Assembly: GCF_964340395.1 (NCBI RefSeq)
Contig: NC_135557.1
Span: 17,128,367-17,192,366 of the forward strand
Length of the DNA stretch: 64,000 bases
Source of the DNA: Glandiceps talaboti
Taxonomy: Eukaryota; Hemichordata; Enteropneusta; Spengelidae
Direction of reading: 5' to 3'
In this document: piece by piece, positions 42,505 to 53,804 of the stretch
Position numbering within the stretch: the first letter of the stretch is position 1
Layout: every line of letters starts with the position of its first letter
The notes under the pieces: generated by a model
Told to the model about the DNA's origin: nothing
Databases searched by the model: none
Seen by the model: only the letters and a program-made list of their open reading frames with translations
Position numbers and translations under genes: made by a program

Positions 42505-44250
42505 TGAAAATCAGATACAACCCTGGTGCAAGTCAACATTGACAAGAATTTGTTACCATGGCTTCTACTGTCACCATGGTGATGCAACCATGTATGGCAT
42601 CGATGTTGGATGTATTTGTTTTCTGTTTCTTTACTCAAATAAATATAAACTATAACAGTGAGTAATGGGGAGTCAGGAAATATCATACCTCTAATCTGAG
42701 CCTGTCCCCGTTTGCAACATAGGTACAATTTTTTATATGCTGAATTCCTTACAAAGTTTTGTTCTCACACAATATACATATTTGTTTGATTTTCAGATTT
42801 TGTATATGTGAGAGAAAACCGATAAAAAAGTTAAACAAGAATTGATGTTGTATTTGAAAGGACTAGAAGAATTTCACTCACGGTAAGATATGTTTTCTTA
42901 TTTATACCGCCATCTTAATATATGCGATATTAATTTAAATTAAAATTAAAATTATGGATTCCAGAAATGATTATTATGATGCAAAGCTTGTCTCCAGTAA
43001 AATTCATAAGAAGACCTGTCTTTGGTAAAATTCATAAGAATTGTCATATCCTTTATGTACATTGTACATGGTCTCTTACATATCTAGTTCACTATCATAT
43101 TAAAACTATCTTTTATTCAGGGGTAAATTCAATTTTAAACTTTTACAAACAACATAAAGCATTGAAGGGTCGGCTTCTTTCCATTGAGACCCTCGTACAA
43201 CAAAGCAACAATCATGCAAAAATTCACTTCCAAATTCTACATGTACACATGTATGCAAACATACACACGCTTACCCACCCGCCTCATACAGTGTTTCATT
43301 CCCTCCCAACGTAATACACCTATTATAGTAAACCCATCCACCCCACATATAATGTCCAACTCACATACACATCTATCATATAGTAAGCTGTTTACATTGA
43401 ATGTATGTTTGCTGTAGTATGTATCTGTTTGGGGGAGGGAGCGGGTGTGTCACTCAGAAGTAGAAATATGGCAAGGGGTTATGAACGATACAATGGTAAG
43501 GTAACTATGCAGGTGTGTTTGCTTGAGGGATGTGGGGTGCATAATTTGGCTTTGGGGTTTTCCAGGTGAGTTGGTTTGCGGTAGGGCAGTAGAAACAGTA
43601 CAGACAGAATAATAGGTAGAATAGCACTTCAGAAAGAGTGTAGATACATGATTAAACTCTAGATGAATCTCTAGGACCGTTCTGACATATCAATGTTTTT
43701 AACTGCGTGCAAAGAAATGAATAAACCTGTATCGTAACCCAGAGGATGTTTTTGAAGAAGTTGCATTCAGCGTTGACGTGACAAAAGATCTTTTGACCAG
43801 AACCTGAAATCTAATTTTGTGCAATGGAGTAAATGGAAGACAATTGTTATACAGGGAGGATGAAGGATTAAAGATCAGTATGAACTGTCTAAAAAACATG
43901 CTGCAGGTGTAAGACATACATTGTAGATCCTGGTCTGTATTGTGGCAATACCCTCTATACAATTGTATACATGGCCTTGCTGTGTGACATCATTAACACC
44001 ATGCCTAGGGTACCTGTACATTCTCATCACACGTCGCAATTAAAAATCATCAAAAATACATTGCGGAAATGACATACCGGTAGGTAATTTGTTTTGATGA
44101 GTGGTGAATTTTTTGGGGGGGCCATTCTTCTTAAATCCTACGTTTGTCTTTCCAGGTTTTGCTATTGAAGTAAAGAAATATGTGTATTTGTAGTTATACT
44201 AACACACTGATAAAATGACTGAGGTAATTGTTTTACATAGTTATAATAAT
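42505..44250. other. no gene seen
   Basis: It contains a small duplication, gtaaaattcataagaa, at 42997 and 43024, and CA/CC-rich low complexity at about 43258-43380. Overlapping ORFs of 77-115 codons at 42967-43417 and 42390-42728 have no recognisable domain. Confidence 0.5.
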
Positions 44251-44255
44251 AATAA

Positions 44256-44478
44256 TCATATAATGTGCTTTTCCTCCTGAGAGCTCAAGGCACTCACAAT
44301 TATTACTCCTGGCACGGATCAATGGCAGCACAACGGCCGTTTCTACTTCCTCAACTCCCTGGGGAGTATACAATCCATTGCAGCCTTTATAAGTGCATAG
44401 GATTAAAGCATTCACATTGTAACCTATATCCTACCAGGTCCCCAATTATACAGCTGGGTTGACTTAGGCACAGTCGTG
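44256..44478. repeat. interspersed family R2, well-preserved copy
   Basis: It runs through atgtgcttttcctcctgaga gctcaaggcactcac, ctccctggggagtatacaat ccattgcagcc, ataagtgcataggattaaag c, and cctaccaggtccccaattat acagctgggttgact..cac agtcgtgg. I recall this string as dispersed in several marine invertebrate genomes, but that is memory and needs a database search. A diverged copy is at 6375-6560. Confidence 0.6.
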
Positions 44479-44479
44479 G

Positions 44480-46170
44480 TTCGTTGTTATATTACTTTTG
44501 AAATAGCATACTTAGTGAACAAGACACCTGTGCACTGACAACTGAAAAGTGAGGTAACCATGGTAACAATGACAATTGATAATATTGCAGTAACAAAAAC
44601 AAACTAGGAACATCAATTGTTTTGCAAAATATTAGCACAGTAAATAATTGGAATTTGGTTCTTGACTGTTGTCCGAAAATCCTGAGTGAAAAACTGGCTT
44701 TATGGCTAGAAGTATACTAGGTAAACAATTTCACACTTTCAGTCTAAAAAACCGTAATATTAAAATCTTTTTTCTACCAAGGGAATATTTGTTGTTTGCA
44801 CAAAAAAACTACAAGTTGGAAAAAAACAGGGTTTTAAATAAATATGACACCTGAGGAAAGTAACAATGTTTTCAGTTGTATTGGCTTCATTCTTCAGCAT
44901 GGAATTGTGGGAACTACTGTCATGCCAGCAGACTCTAGATCAACAGAACAAAAGTATGTCATTTTGTACTTGTTACAAGGACGGTCGCAAAAACTACTTC
45001 AGAGATCTCGCCTTCCTTTCTCTTACTCTACTATTGAGGATCTCTGATCTTTTGAGCTTAAATTCCTTTATCCCTCTGTGTTCATCCTCTTAGACCTCAA
45101 TGTCCCTTTCATCTTAATTTTATGTTATCGGAATCCGTGGCAACTTCATCTACACAGAGTGGATATTGTGAGCAGCTTTATGAAGCCTTATTGTGAAACT
45201 GTACAGTTCCTGATTACTGGGTAATGCTCGTCAAGTATTGTTCTCTAATTACAAGTATTGGCAGAATGCCAGCTTTTCAGACACTTCTTTTCTTGCCAGC
45301 AAATCCGCCTAAGTAGCAACTGATCTGATAGGGCTTAAACAACCACCATTCAGTAGAAAAATGACACGAACTTGCACTTTTATGCACATTTGTAGGCAAA
45401 CTGAAACAAATTCTCTCATCTTACATCAAAATTAGACAGAAAATTGACGAAAATTAATGAAAAATTATGGATTTCTGACTTTTTTCCACTGTCGAACAGA
45501 CACGATAAATGCCCTATTGAATGCAATGTGAAAGAGACAACAGACAAAGCAGTGACACAATACAGTATTAGTGATTGCACCTGTAGGAATTGTATCCACA
45601 GATTAGATCATTTGAAAGTATGCAAATTATGTTTTGGCTACAATGTCATGTCATTTATCTCTGTGAGCAGACGAATTCTGTATTTGGCCCTCAAGTCATG
45701 TCACTCCTAATAAACAACTTTCTATGCTGTGACAGATTATAGAGAGATTTACAAAGTAACAACACATAATAGTGACAATTTTCTAGTATTAAAGTTACAA
45801 ATTCCAAGCCAGCTTGAGTAAGACGTAAATAAAACTTGTCTAGTACTGTTTTCATGCAAGACTGAATGTTCAGAGACTCGGGCTGCATAGTCAACTGAAA
45901 ATCGCAAAAAAAAAACAAAAAAAACAAAAAACAGATGTAAATCACAAATGTGTGCTGACATCTCACGAACATCATCAGGGTAGTACTACATACATGTGCT
46001 ACAGTTTATGTTGAATTTTTATTCCTAAAAGTAAGTACAATGTCAGTTTATAGTTTTGGATGTAAATCTTGTTTCTATACATTTTGTTTCTTCAACCGTC
46101 CTAATGAGATTTTCTAGGTTCATTTTTGAGACACTTCTATTTATCCCAAGAAGTAGATCAGCTTTGTCTA
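44480..46170. other. no supported gene
   Basis: Overlapping ORFs at 44844-45047 and 44866-45093 (67 and 75 codons) and at 45444-45710 (88) and 45691-45975 minus (94) lack recognisable domains. An A-rich run is at 45906-45932. Nothing else is supported. Confidence 0.5.
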
Positions 46171-46175
46171 GCATA

Positions 46176-46420
46176 TTGTTAGAAATGAGATTAATGTGTG
46201 TAGGTGAAATGAAATTAACATGTATAGGGGGGTGTTAGAAATGAAATTGACATGTAGAAGGGTTGTTGAAAATGAAATTAACATGTACAGAGGGGTGTTA
46301 GAAATGAAATTGACATGTAGAAGGGTTGTTGAAAATGAAATAAACGTGTTAAAGGCTGTTACAAATGAAATTGATATGTATAGGGTTAGCTGAAAAGAAA
46401 TTGCCGTGGACAGATTTGTG
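46176..46420 (+). repeat. ~31-bp tandem repeat, ~8 units, with 62-bp higher-order period
   Basis: The unit is agaaatgaaattaacatgta taggggtgtt-like. Two unit types alternate (ggggtgttagaaatgaaatt gacatgtag and aagggttgttgaaaatgaaa ttaacatgt), and the pair is repeated with near identity at 46229-46290 and 46291-46352. The minus-strand 95-codon ORF is its translation. Confidence 0.9.
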
Positions 46421-46474
46421 AAATTTGATTTCAATAGAAGAATTTCTTTTAACACAATTCACTTGATTACAGAA

Positions 46475-47400
46475 GTCCCATAAAAGGGGGACTATTACAT
46501 CGGGGTCCGTCCGTCGGTGCATCCGTCTGTCGGTGTGTCCATCTGTCCACATCATTCCTCAGACATGCAATATCCAATTTCTTTCAAACCTGGCACAAAG
46601 GTGACATGTCATATGGAACATATGCATTTCATTTTGTTTCACAACATATGCAAATTTGACCAAACGATGTCCATATGTGTTGTTGAAAATTAAAATTTAT
46701 AACATAACTCAAAAATTGCAATACGTAGAGACTCCTTTTAATTGTCTACCCCATTTTATCTGGTACAATCTTTCTTTTAAGACATTGACCTTTGACCTTG
46801 AGCTTCATGGTCATTTATCAAAATCAAGCCATTCCTTGCCTATCACAGACACTTTATAGTAATTACTTGCCGACAATTTCTCATAAATCATGTTTTCAGG
46901 TAATACAGCAGAAGATTTAAATTCACAAGCATTATTTGTGGTGTTCATATCACTTTTTACTTTTACTGAATGGCAGCCATATTAGACGTTATAAATCATA
47001 TTACTGAATAACTCAAAAACTTCAATACATATAGACTCGTTCAAGTGTCTAACACCATATAATCACATGCAAGCATTCTTGTAACAGTGGCCTTTGACTT
47101 TGACCGTCAGGATCAATTATCAAAATCAAGCAATTTCTGGCCAATTTCTTTAAAATAATGTCAGAAGGTAATGCAAATCACATGACAAGAGATACACCTG
47201 CATTACCTTTGTTACTCATATAACTGTTTTACTGAAAAATGACCATATTTTAGTGAACAATCATAATTTACCACAAAAATTTTAATGCATAAAACCTTCA
47301 CTCAATTGTCTATCCCAAATCAATAAGTTTAAACTGTCTTTTGCAACCTTGACCTCTGACCTTGACTTTGACCCTTAGCCATTTGTTGCACAGAATGCAG
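46475..47400. repeat. large interspersed repeat R9 with three ~280-300-bp internal units and TGACCT motifs
   Basis: It begins with a unique head, cccataaaagggggactatt acatcggggtccgtccgtcgg. Three related units follow, each with ataactcaaaaa.t.caata c.tagagactc.tt..a.tg tct, a ttgaccttt(t/g)gacc(tt) cluster (46785, 47085, 47345), and, in units 1 and 2, (a/g)tcaattatcaaaatcaagc .attcc/tct. No frame is open. The head resembles 'ggggactatgtcat..gtccgtccgtcc' repeats that I recall from other marine invertebrates. Confidence 0.7.
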
Positions 47401-47574
47401 GTAGATGGAATCACAGAATGCTTTTAAGTATCTATTTTGCCACTTATTTATTACAGGTACTGTCACCATTCCATTTCATAGAGTAAAGTATTTGAGGGGA
47501 AGGGGAGGGAGGGGAGTGTCTTGTACAAAGACTTGGTATACATAATTCACTATCAGTAGCTCCATGTAGCAAGT

Positions 47575-47696
47575 TGATTGTATACTTTTTATCAATTGTG
47601 AACCTTTTATATTTCATTTCTGTTTTTCAAAATCTGTACCATACCATACTCTCTGGTACTGTGGTAGCGTAATAAAGATTGATTGATTGATTGAGA
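47575..47696 (+). mobile_element. retroelement 3' tail with (ATTG)n
   Basis: ctctggtactgtggtagcgt aataaagattgattgattga ttgag. An aataaagatt hexamer region followed by tetranucleotide repeats is typical of LINE/SINE 3' ends. Only the end is visible; no reverse-transcriptase ORF lies upstream. Confidence 0.55.
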
Positions 47697-47699
47697 ATT

Positions 47700-48425
47700 C
47701 ACTGACTATAATAAAATTAATTCTCAGAATGAAACGAAAGAAAAGTCAGTATAACAAATTGAGACTGTGACTGTTCTATACATTCATTGTCAAGGCCTAG
47801 GTACTTGTGAGGTGACTGTCAAGGTGTGGTCTATTAGACACAGTTCACTTACCAAATGTTTACGCTGTGTGTGGTATAAGGAATTCATGAATAATTTGAC
47901 TGGGTTCAGGTGCTAATGATACCAGCATATCAAAGTGTATCTTTGTTCCAATGTGGGTTACTCTAATAGTAATTGACTTTAAGACCAGGTCAGGGCAATA
48001 TTTACGCATACATTATGCTAATGAGATGTTAATGAGATTAGATCGTAATTGTAACATTGTGATTGGCTACATTTCTTTGTTGGTATCCTAGCCTAGGGTA
48101 CTCGTAGCTGCCTCGGGTATGGCATGGTTGCATTTATACATATGGAAGAGTGGATGATGTGAGGTGGTGTGGTTTGTTATTTCATGGTAAACAATTCAAT
48201 TGTTTCAAAATTGAACACCCTAAAGTGACTACTCTAATTAATTCTTGGGACCATTAAGAATACATCACAGCTGTCGGTTTATAATTTCAAAGTATCTTGG
48301 AAGAAAAATGATTATTGAAAATCTAGGTTTTTGGAATGATCAGCAATGGAAAATGTAGCAGTGAGTATTTTTCATAAATTCATGCTCAGCTGGTGTCAAT
48401 TTTTAGGATTCTGACTGTGAGTGCT
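47700..48425. other. no gene seen
   Basis: No supported ORF. It contains gtgattggctac at 48060, an inverted CCAAT motif, upstream of the cluster at 48430. Confidence 0.45.
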
Positions 48426-48429
48426 TCAA

Positions 48430-48516
48430 CCAATCAGATTAAAGTAAATTTAGCCAATCATGAAGGTAATCTCTCTCCCTACTGTCCAATCAAACTCTAT
48501 CCATTCTATCCAATCA
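48430..48516 (+). promoter_or_regulatory. cluster of four ccaatca motifs
   Basis: ccaatca occurs at 48430, 48454, 48486 and 48510 (spacing 24, 32 and 24 bp), all on the plus strand, with an inverted one (attgg) at about 48061. CCAATCA is the established NF-Y (CCAAT box) core. No TATA-plus-coding context follows, so promoter activity is only a suggestion; a decayed 24-bp tandem repeat is the alternative. Confidence 0.35.
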
Positions 48517-48598
48517 CAAGTTGGTCAATATCAAGTTTGTACCAATATTTATAGAATGTTGGTAACTCTACTCTATACACTAACATATGTGTGATTTG

Positions 48599-48952
48599 TA
48601 GGAGTTTCATATGGATGAGGATTGGGTATTTATTTTGGATTTTTAATTTATAAAATTATTTTATCATGGTTTCCTACTTGAAAAATCAATGTGAAACAAC
48701 AAAGACCAAGTATGTGTTTGTAAGTCAATACATTGCCAAAAGCTAAAAAAATATGTAAAAAAGTTTGTTATTGTACGTACAATAACAAATATTTTACACA
48801 TTTAGCAGTCTTTTGCAATTTATTGAGTTACAAACACATACTTGGTCTTTGTTGTTTCACATTGATTTTTCAAGTAGGAAACCATGATAAAATAATTTTA
48901 TAAATTAAAAATCCAAAATAAATACCCAATCCTCATCCATATGGTCACTGTA
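48599..48952. mobile_element. 354-bp palindromic MITE (copy 2), TA flanked
   Basis: A near-perfect inverted repeat along its whole length: catatggatgaggattgggt .. aatcaatgtgaaacaacaaa gaccaag ..gtttgttattgtacgtac aataacaaa.. cttggtctttgttgtttcac attgatt .. acccaatcctcatccatatg. The apex is the palindrome ttgtacgtacaa at 48771-48782. Flanking ta is present on both sides. The arms match each other better than in copy 1, so this copy is younger or gene-converted. Confidence 0.92.
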
Positions 48953-48954
48953 AT

Positions 48955-49340
48955 ATGTTAACAAAGTGTATGTAGTTGCCCTAGAGTACTTGGTTGTGCA
49001 GTCCTCATCCTGTCTGTGTCCTTTCAGAACCTTTTCTACAACAATTTCCACAAAACTGTGTATTTTAATCTATTGAAGCCCTAGAATAAACATGTAGTTT
49101 AATCGCCTTTTACAGATATTCAGAGTTTTGATGTGATTAAAAGATGTTTTATAAATGATGTGTATTATATTAAAAACCTTGAAGTGCATGCGGTCACTTG
49201 CATCTGATGTATTAAAATACTGATTTCCAGAGTTGAATGATACATACTGTAATAGCTGTGTTCCTACATTTTCCTCCTTTCTACTCCTTAATGTCTCCTT
49301 CCAACCATGTTTCCCTTTCTTTTCCTCTTTTCATCCTTTC
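48955..49340. other. no gene seen
   Basis: AT-rich flank of the microsatellite. Confidence 0.45.
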
Positions 49341-49349
49341 CACTACTTT

Positions 49350-49468
49350 GTCTCTGTCTCTGTCTGTGTGTGTGTGTGTGTCTGTCTTTCTGTCTTTCTT
49401 TCTCTCTCTGTCTGTTTCTCTCTGTCTCTGTCTCTGTCTTTCTGTCTCTGTGTCTGTTTCTCTGTCTC

Positions 49469-49545
<77 letters not shown>
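49350..49545 (+). repeat. compound TC/TCTG/TG microsatellite
   Basis: (TCTG)n, (TG)n at about 49365-49381, tctgtctttctg variants, then about 75 bp of pure (TC)n at 49471-49545. It is a homopurine-homopyrimidine mirror tract able to form triplex DNA. Six overlapping ORFs (poly-Leu/Ser, poly-Arg/Glu) are its translations. Confidence 0.97.
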
Positions 49546-49548
<3 letters not shown>

Positions 49549-49827
49549 CCACCCCACCACATCATTGATACAGAAAAAAAACTACCCCACATCCTTGTAG
49601 TTGAGTAAGCACTGTTGAATGATACACAAGGTAAATGCTTGTTCAGCATGGCAGTGTAGTTGTATGGTATAATTGATTAGGCCCACCAACCCTGTATAAA
49701 GAACAGTCACAACTCATAACCTTTCCTTTGCTATGCAGTGATCCGTTACTGCCATAGTAACCCCCTATGAGTTACATTATACCAGTGTGTACCAGACTCT
49801 CTCCAATTACATATCTTAAAGGCCATG

Positions 49828-49950
49828 TTTTCAATTCCGGGTTCTTGAATTGGAGTTACCAGGAGAGGATTACTGAGGATTATTCTTTTGTTCTGTGACT
49901 AACTTTTTCAATTACAGTTCTGCCAGACAACGGGTTTTCACACCCAAAAT
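49828..49950. repeat. interspersed family R10, copy 1
   Basis: ttcaattccgggttcttgaa ttgg, ggattactgaggattattct tttgt, aactttttcaattacagttc tgcc. It matches 51796-51912. Confidence 0.65.
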
Positions 49951-50019
49951 TTAACCTAATTTGGACTTCGATATTTTAGCTAAACTTTCCTTCAGCTAGT
50001 CCCACCAAAAGAAAACACA

Positions 50020-50056
50020 AGTTTTAGTATAGTATAGTAGTAGTATAGTGTATTTT
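50020..50056. repeat. (AGTAT)n microsatellite
   Basis: tagtatagtatagtagtagt atagtgtatt; possible minus-strand retroelement tail. Confidence 0.6.
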
Positions 50057-50059
50057 ATT

Positions 50060-51010
50060 TGACATGACCTGACATAAAAAGTACATTATGTAGAGTAAAA
50101 AAAATGCAGAAACAACAAAAACAAAAATGTTAGATATAAATATATGTAGAATTCTAGTATTAAATATACACTTTAAAATATATTTTAGCAATTTTGTGAC
50201 GGAGGTGTAGAAATGATAGCCATGATGTCCTCTGCACCATCTTAAATAGATATACCTCATGTGAGAAGGTCAAAAGAGATTCTCAGTGTTCGTACAGTAT
50301 AAATTCATGTGTAATAGTAGGGGGGAAGTCATGCATGGTACCAACAATAAAATCATATGATTGATATTTTTATGATGCACCTAGGGAGTTTAATTTTGTT
50401 TCAGGTACCACAACATCAAATGTTATTTTTATATGAACTAGGGGGTTCAATTCTGTTTCAGGTACAAATGTGCCAAGTATAATGTCAATTTTGTATGTCA
50501 TGGCATCTACCTCCAAACATTAACTAAAGGACACCTGTGCATCTTTACAGTAGTATTGTCAACTGATGCATATAACTACATGTCAAAGATGTAGGCTTAA
50601 AAAGAACCCCAATAAGAAGACTGATGTGAACATTCTTGAAAGATACAGTCTTTGTTTTCCTGTTCTCATTTACAGTAGCAAAATACATTTATACAACGTA
50701 TGCTTTCTCTAGTTTGAATTTCCCTTTGTTTAGTTTATGTAATCAGACCATTTAGACAATAATAACGATGTCATTAAAGTTTTTATTTCACTTTATATGG
50801 TTTTGACTTTAGAGTTTTACATTCTCTTATATAAGTTTATTACCTGTGCATTTAACTTGAAACTTTTAGTACATTGTTCGTGAGGTAATCCCACAGTGAC
50901 AACTTTTTTAAGACCCAAGACATAACATCAGTTCATCTCTCTAAGCAAAAAAATAGTCTTGATTCAATGCTTGTCATCGATTTGAGCTATTACCCACAAT
51001 TCACAGAATT
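50060..51010. other. no gene seen; one small duplication
   Basis: agggagtttaattttgtttc aggtac at 50382 recurs as agggggttcaattctgtttc aggtac at 50441. Both contain tttcag|gtac. Confidence 0.5.
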
Positions 51011-51016
51011 TATATG

Positions 51017-51034
51017 AGGGGGGGGGGGGGGGGT
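51017..51034 (+). repeat. poly-G tract
   Basis: About 18 G residues in a row. Length in the assembly may be unreliable. Confidence 0.9.
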
Positions 51035-51061
51035 ACTTGTATAGATTTGACCCACTTCACT

Positions 51062-51480
51062 ACCTTTAACAAACACACTCTACCTGTACAGATAATGGTG
51101 TAGTCCATAATTTTGTTGGGGAACTATAAATATATATAATAGTTTATTTTGCTTTCGCAAGTTAACCACCCAAAATACTATCTACCTGTAGAGAATGGTA
51201 TGGTCCATAGTTTTGGTGGGGAACCTTCTTACCTACCTACTTAACCACCCTAAATAAAAACACTGCCTACCTGTAGAGAATGGTATCGTCCATAGTTTTG
51301 GTGGGGAACCACCTTACCTACTTAACCACCCTAAATGAAAACACTGCCTATCTGTGGAAAATGGTATGGTATATAGTTTTGGTGGGACCTCCTTACCTAC
51401 CTTTGCGTGTTGTACTTTACCACCCATAAATGAAAACACTGCATACCTGTAGAGATAATGGTATAGTCCAGGAATGCAGT
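51062..51480 (+). repeat. 80-98-bp tandem repeat, 5 units
   Basis: ctacctgta.aga(ta)atgg tatggtccatagttttggtg gggaacc ... ttaaccaccctaaataaaaa cactgc. Anchors are near 51082, 51180, 51266, 51346 and 51442; units 2-4 are closest. Confidence 0.88.
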
Positions 51481-51484
51481 GGAT

Positions 51485-51790
51485 TACTATTGAGATTCAC
51501 AAGAAGTAGGCATAGTGTGTTTTAAAGACATATTACACCGTAGAAAGTAAACTGTGCAGTGGATATTTTGACTACACTGTTGACACAAGTGACATCTGAT
51601 AGGCTAATACTAATAGTAGTTAAAGTCCTGTGGTGTTTTCCAGTGTGTTCACCTTGGTGTAAGGACAACTTGTACTCAAGTGTCTCGTAAGTATGAATTT
51701 CCAGTACAGCAACTTTATGTACACATGTTTTGTAAGTTGGTTAATGAATACAATTGAGAGTTAGTAAGTGATTAATTTGATAGTTATAGA
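51485..51790. other. no gene seen
   Basis: No supported feature. Confidence 0.4.
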
Positions 51791-51795
51791 CTAGG

Positions 51796-51912
51796 AATTC
51801 AAGTCCAGGTTCTTGAATTCTTGTGGATTACATAGGATTATTCTTTTGTAAACAAACCAACCTTTTTTTTTACAGCTCTGCTGGAGAACTGTTTTGCCAT
51901 TACTAAACCTGA
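51796..51912. repeat. interspersed family R10, copy 2
   Basis: aattcaagtccaggttcttg aattc, ggattacataggattattct tttgt, ttttacagctctgctggaga. Both copies end in a t-rich tract plus acag(t/c)tctgc that resembles a splice acceptor. Confidence 0.65.
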
Positions 51913-51914
51913 TT

Positions 51915-52190
51915 GTTATTAGAGAATTTATTGTGAGAGAAATGTAAGAATTGTTATCTAGATATCCGTTCCATGTTACCGTACTTTTGAACCCTAGGAA
52001 AACAGTGTCTGCTAATATATGATAAGTGTATTAAGACATGCAAAAGATAATGTTATCATAAATAGAGCTGTCTCCATATCTTATATCCTTGATTAATTAA
52101 ATAATAAGGGATGTTTCAATAGCAATAACAGCGTGAACTGTCAATAATTCTGTATAAATGGGAACCTGGTAGGACAGTCAAAAGCTATGA
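51915..52190. other. no gene seen
   Basis: No supported feature. Confidence 0.4.
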
Positions 52191-52194
52191 GAGG

Positions 52195-52357
52195 TGGGAG
52201 AAAGACAGAGTGAGAGAGACAGATGGGAATGGAGGAAGACAGACAAACACAGACAGGGGAAGGGAAGGGAAGGGAAGGGAAGGGAAGGGAAGGGAAGGAG
52301 AGAGACTGACAGAAAGGGAGGCAGACAGATAGACAGACACAGGGAAGGAAGTGACAC

Positions 52358-52388
<31 letters not shown>

Positions 52389-52430
52389 GGACAAGGGAAA
52401 GAGACGGACAGATGTGGGGAGAGATTGAGA
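52195..52430 (+). repeat. purine-rich compound microsatellite: (AAGGG)n and (GACA)n
   Basis: About 8 copies of gggaa at 52257-52297 and (gaca)n at 52361-52389 within about 235 bp of almost pure purine-plus-C sequence. The plus-strand gggaa tract has G-quadruplex and triplex potential. All ORFs on either strand are low complexity. Confidence 0.95.
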
Positions 52431-52439
52431 AAGTACACA

Positions 52440-53290
52440 AAACATGTTAACAGATGTGTTTTCTTCCTCCTATTAAATAAGTGAAAATTTATCTTGCAAA
52501 GTTTTGAGATTTAATGTATTTAGTACCAGTCAGTGACTGACCTATAAATAATAATAGACACACCTGTGACATGGTCTACCAACTCCAAGTCACAGACTTG
52601 AGATTTTAAAGAGAAATGAGTGTGTAAACAAAATAACATATATTGATTTACTTAATGTAGGATGACTAATGTCTTAATGACTTTCTAAGACTTTTTTTGA
52701 AAAGTTCATTTTTTAGTGTTTTTACCACTTTGATAAGACAATTTAATTTCAAAAATGTTGATTTTTTGTGAGACTTTGAAATTGTTAAGTATGAGGTAAA
52801 CAACTGAATTGTAGCAAGTATGAGGTAAATGTCTGAATTGTAGTGGACATTAAAATTTTGGAATTAAAAAAAAAATATATGTATTTAAAAAAAACTAAAA
52901 ACCTAAACACTGGAGTTGATCCAACATTAGTTGAGTTGTTGGAAGGATGTCGTTGTGTTGAATTGTCTGTCATGACCCTTTGAGTAATAATAGAAGCAAT
53001 CTAACAATAGAAAGCCTAAGAATGTTGTAGAAACTCTGAAATTAGATGATGGATGGACCCAGAGTTTCCGTTCCAGCTGACAGCTTCTTAAAGAAACTCG
53101 GTGTGCTCAGAATCAATATTGGTTACTGTGGCGCTTATCTTTGATTGTTGCAGACACTTTAATTGTGAAAAAATGAACACGACCTGACCACGTTTGTTAT
53201 CTGATGCCAAACTGTTAAATTATTGGTTAGACATGATTGATGTTTTAATTTAGGCATCTTCTGAATTGTGTGAGTGTCGAAGAGATCTTC
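52440..53290. other. no gene seen; one short duplication
   Basis: agtatgaggtaaacaactga attgtag and agtatgaggtaaatgtctga attgtag are adjacent at 52788-52843 (28-bp duplicate). No gene is supported. Confidence 0.5.
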
Positions 53291-53309
53291 TAATACAACT
53301 ATGTTGTTA

Positions 53310-53800
53310 AGTGCTATGGTATGCACAGGCACTGAACACTCTGAAGGGACTAGATGCATATAGTGGACAAATATTTGTAACAATTTGTATAAATTCGTAT
53401 AGATTCATGTAATACATGTATGTTTTCATGGACCATAGTATGCTCAGGTAAAGAGCACCCTGAACGATTGGTCCAATTTTGTCAAACATAAAAAAACATT
53501 TTTGTATAGATTCAAATAACACATTGCTCTGTACTATGGCATTACCAGGTACTGAGCATGTTGAATGATTGCTCAAATACAAATTGTGTCAAATTTAAAA
53601 AGAAATTTCTAATGTAAAGAAATTTGTATAAATGAGTTTTGTACATATGTGTTGATGAAATTTGGTATGCACACTGAAGGAGTGGTCAAATTCTGTTAAA
53701 TGTAAATTTTTATTAAAATTTCTTATCAATTCATATGATACATATATAGTGCTATGGACTATGGTATGCACTGGAACAGAGTGCCCTGAAGGATTCTTGG
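53310..53800. repeat. degenerate ~110-bp tandem repeat, ~5 units
   Basis: ctatggtatgcacaggcact gaac (53314), ccatagtatgctcaggtaaa gagcaccctgaa (53433), actatggcattaccaggtac tgagcatgttgaa (53533), tttggtatgcacactgaagg (53660), and actatggtatgcactggaac agagtgccctgaaggatt (53758), each followed by gtcaaat..aaattt.tat.. attcatat/c. Confidence 0.75.
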
Positions 53801-53804
53801 ATGA

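Noticed and set aside
43258-43320. CA/CC-rich stretch resembling a coding exon
   Set aside because: Low-complexity ca/cc repeats explain the composition. No domain is seen.
44844-45093. Pair of overlapping 67- and 75-codon ORFs
   Set aside because: Two overlapping frames, no recognised domain, no clear splice sites.
49237-49649. Several 69-123-codon ORFs (Leu/Ser-rich or Arg/Glu-rich)
   Set aside because: Translations of the TC/TCTG microsatellite in both strands and all frames.
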